Positions 3,950 to 5,384 of a DNA stretch of 5,384 bases are shown here, in pieces. Numbering within the stretch: position 1 is the stretch's first letter; each line of letters opens with the position of its first letter. Under the pieces are notes generated by a model. It was not told the DNA's origin, ran no database searches, and worked only from the letters and a program-made list of their open reading frames with translations. Source of the DNA: Nitrospirota bacterium (GTDB taxonomy: Bacteria > Nitrospirota > Nitrospiria > Nitrospirales > Nitrospiraceae). The stretch spans positions 1 to 5,384 of the forward strand of contig JACRLS010000059.1 in assembly GCA_016235225.1 (NCBI GenBank), in the 5' to 3' direction. Both the position numbers and the translations under genes were made by a program.

Positions 3950-4300
3950 TTAACCCCCTTTGCCCGCGCGCACCCCGCACATCGGTCTATTAAATTCACA
4001 CGCGGTAAACGATGTGCTCGGTGGACGCGCGCAGTTGGGGCTCAACCAGGCCACACTTGCCAACAGACGGAATAATCGAATGCGGACTTCGGCAAGTTGT
4101 GTCCCGCTCCCTCCGGCGATCGGTGGCACAACCCCTACCCGAGATGTCAGAAAAGACTCCCGGTACCTTTTGTTTTATCGACCGATTGCCCGCTACCTAC
4201 ATCAGCATGACTCGCGCGCGATGTCGCTCTACGCCTACCGCGACGCACTTATTGCGTGATAAAGACTCCTGATAATCATCTCGAAGGCTCCTCACTGGAG
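3950..4300. other. Unassigned stretch before the IS110 transposase
   Basis: About 350 bases have no recognisable gene. A frame of 99 codons at 3960-4259 is open, but it has no ribosome-binding site and matches no family I know. Inverted repeats are present: GCACATCG (3977-3984) / CGATGTGC (4010-4017), and ACTTGCC / GGCAAGT between about 4055 and 4105. The left end of the IS110 element, and possibly the DNA for its guide RNA, must lie in the later part of this stretch or just after it. I cannot place the boundary. Confidence 0.5.
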
Positions 4301-4306
4301 TATAAC
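4301..4306 (+). promoter_or_regulatory. Possible -10 box for the transposase
   Basis: TATAAC lies 50 bases before the transposase ATG. No good -35 is found at 16-18 bases upstream, so this rests on one hexamer. Confidence 0.25.
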
Positions 4307-4355
4307 GTCACGTCATGGAGGCGTGCTGCTGACTCACCACAGAGAGGAGGTTCAG

Positions 4356-5384
4356 ATGAAACACTATGCCGGGATCGATCTGCATGGGACCAACAGTGTC
4401 GTCGTGGTGCACCAACAGTGTCGTCGTGGTGCTCGATGACGAAGACCGCGTGCGCTACCAGCAGCGACTCCGCAACGAGCTGCCGGGAGTTCTCGCGGCC
4501 GTCGCTCCCTTCCGTGAGACGCTCCAGGGCATTGCCGTGGAGTCGACGTATAATTGGTATTGGTTGGTCGATGGACTGATGGACGCGGGGTACGTCGTGC
4601 ACCTCGCCCATGTTCCGGCCCTCCCGCAGTACCGCGGGCTGAAACACGCGGACGATCAACACGACGCCCGCTGGCTGGCGCACCTCCTGCGGCTCGGGCT
4701 GCTGCCGACCGGGCACATATATCCGAAGGCCGACCGGCCGCTGCGGGATCTGCTCCGCAAGCGCGGGCAGTGGGTCCGGCAAAAGACGGCTGTCGTCCTG
4801 AGTCTGCAAAGTCTGCTGGCGCGGCTCACCGGCCAGCGCGTGTCCCTGAACCGGATCCGGCAGCTCACCCCGGACGCGGTCTTCGCGCTGGTGCCGGCAC
4901 CGGAGCAAGGGCTGTCGGTCACCAGTTCCTTGACGGTGCTGCGGTGTTTGGAGACGCAGATCACGACGGTCGAGCAGGCGGTGCGCGCTCAAGCCAGCCC
5001 GCGGCCTGGGTTCGCGCTGCTGCAGACCGTGACGGGCATTGGGCCCACGCTCGCCGCCACGATTCTGCTGGAGGCGGGCGACATCCGGCGCTTCGCCACC
5101 GTGGGCCAGTTCGCTTCGTACTGTCGCTGTGTCAGCAGCCAGTACCTGAGTAATGGGAAGCGCAAAGGCGCCGGCAACACGAAGAACGGCAACAAGTCTC
5201 TCAGTTGGGCGTTCTGTGAAGCGGCCCACTTCGCGATTCGGTACGACCCGGTGGTCCGGCGCTTCTACCAGCGTAAGATGGCCCGCACGGCGGAGTTCGT
5301 GGCACTCAAAGCCGTCGCCCACAAACTGGCGCGCGCCTGTTATCACATGCTGCGGGACCAGGTCCCGTTTCAGGTGACCCGCGC
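4356..5384 (+). pseudogene. IS110-family transposase, frameshifted by a tandem duplication
   Basis: The ATG at 4356 follows GAGAGGAGG by five bases and opens MKHYAGIDLHGTNSVVVV, the N-terminus of the RuvC-like DEDD domain (first Asp in GIDLH). A 22-bp tandem duplication (4389-4410 / 4411-4432) shifts the frame, giving a 27-residue peptide ending at TGA 4437-4439. With one unit ignored, the protein resumes VLDDEDRVRYQQRL and stays open to the window end, about 335 residues in all. It includes the Glu of VESTYNWYW, the Asp pair region KHADDQHDARWLAHLL, and the C-terminal Transposase_20 domain (LLQTVTGIGPTLAATILLE, then YLSNGKRKG with a candidate catalytic Ser). The family has about 330-350 residues, so little is missing at the right edge. 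Recombinase activity is unlikely unless one unit is lost or the frameshift is suppressed. Confidence 0.9.
4389..4432 (+). repeat. 22-bp perfect tandem duplication inside the transposase gene
   Basis: Positions 4389-4410 and 4411-4432 are identical (starting ACCAACAGTG, ending TGGTGC). Twenty-two is not a multiple of three, so the copy causes a +1 displacement. It looks like replication slippage. Confidence 0.95.

Larger units (their letters stand above)
4260..5384 (+). mobile_element. IS110-family insertion sequence, partial, ends not resolved
   Basis: The transposase at 4356 defines an IS110-family element. The family usually lacks long terminal inverted repeats, so neither end can be fixed by eye; the left limit given here is only a placeholder within the non-coding leader, and the right end lies outside the window. 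In the IS110 group, the non-coding left end encodes a bridge RNA; in the IS1111 group it is at the right end. The element is probably unable to move by itself because its transposase is frameshifted. Confidence 0.55.

Noticed and set aside
1009..3960. Integron cassette array (TA genes separated by attC sites)
   Set aside because: No pair of core sites with attC symmetry brackets the TA operons, and the operons are on opposite strands with their own promoters. The isolated GTTAAGT at 1011 is chance.
3960..4259. 99-codon open frame possibly encoding a small protein
   Set aside because: No ribosome-binding site, no recognisable motif. A segment GLNQATLA recalls an Xre helix but the surrounding residues do not fit.
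4276..5346. 356-codon open frame on the minus strand
   Set aside because: It is antisense to the IS110 transposase, whose opposite strand shows clear conserved motifs. Long antisense frames are common in high-GC genes.

Overview
The window is GC-rich bacterial DNA, probably from an environmental chromosome. Some repeat types and the protein families would fit Nitrospirota- or NC10-like genomes, but nothing here fixes the taxon. It reads as an accessory or genomic-scar region: three small type II toxin-antitoxin (TA) operons, a GIY-YIG nuclease gene, fragments of a housekeeping gene, a short inverted-repeat element and a broken IS110 transposase, with two gene-free stretches packed with palindromes.

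Layout. At 1-277 (minus) is a GIY-YIG domain protein whose C-terminus leaves the window. From 278 to 1025 there is no convincing gene, only REP-like hairpins and inverted repeats. At 1026-1627 (minus) is a vapBC operon with its promoter at 1663-1691. At 1761-2041 is a MITE-like element with 22-bp terminal inverted repeats. It appears to have entered a CTAG site with TA duplication and carries three hairpins of one family. A second TA operon, with a ribbon-helix-helix-type antitoxin and a PIN toxin, follows at 2141-2811 (plus) with its own promoter at 2080-2108. At 2812-3111 is a decayed 3' end of phosphoglucomutase (pgm). Then comes a higBA-type operon at 3121-3800, driven by a promoter whose spacer is a perfect palindrome. 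A second, shorter pgm 3' end lies at 3803-3949. After about 400 bases with no assignable gene comes an IS110-family transposase (4356 to the window end), frameshifted by a 22-bp tandem duplication near its start.

How the parts fit. Each TA operon looks self-contained, with its own promoter and a candidate operator for autoregulation. The first two are divergent and the MITE lies between their promoters. The most unusual feature is that the higBA operon is bracketed by two same-orientation, divergent copies of the pgm 3' end. This suggests insertion or recombination at a pgm terminus, or repeated acquisition of TA cassettes there. No complete novel multi-gene system is visible. The best leads are the pgm-tail/TA arrangement, the compensated hairpin families, the MITE, and an apparently leaderless higB transcript.
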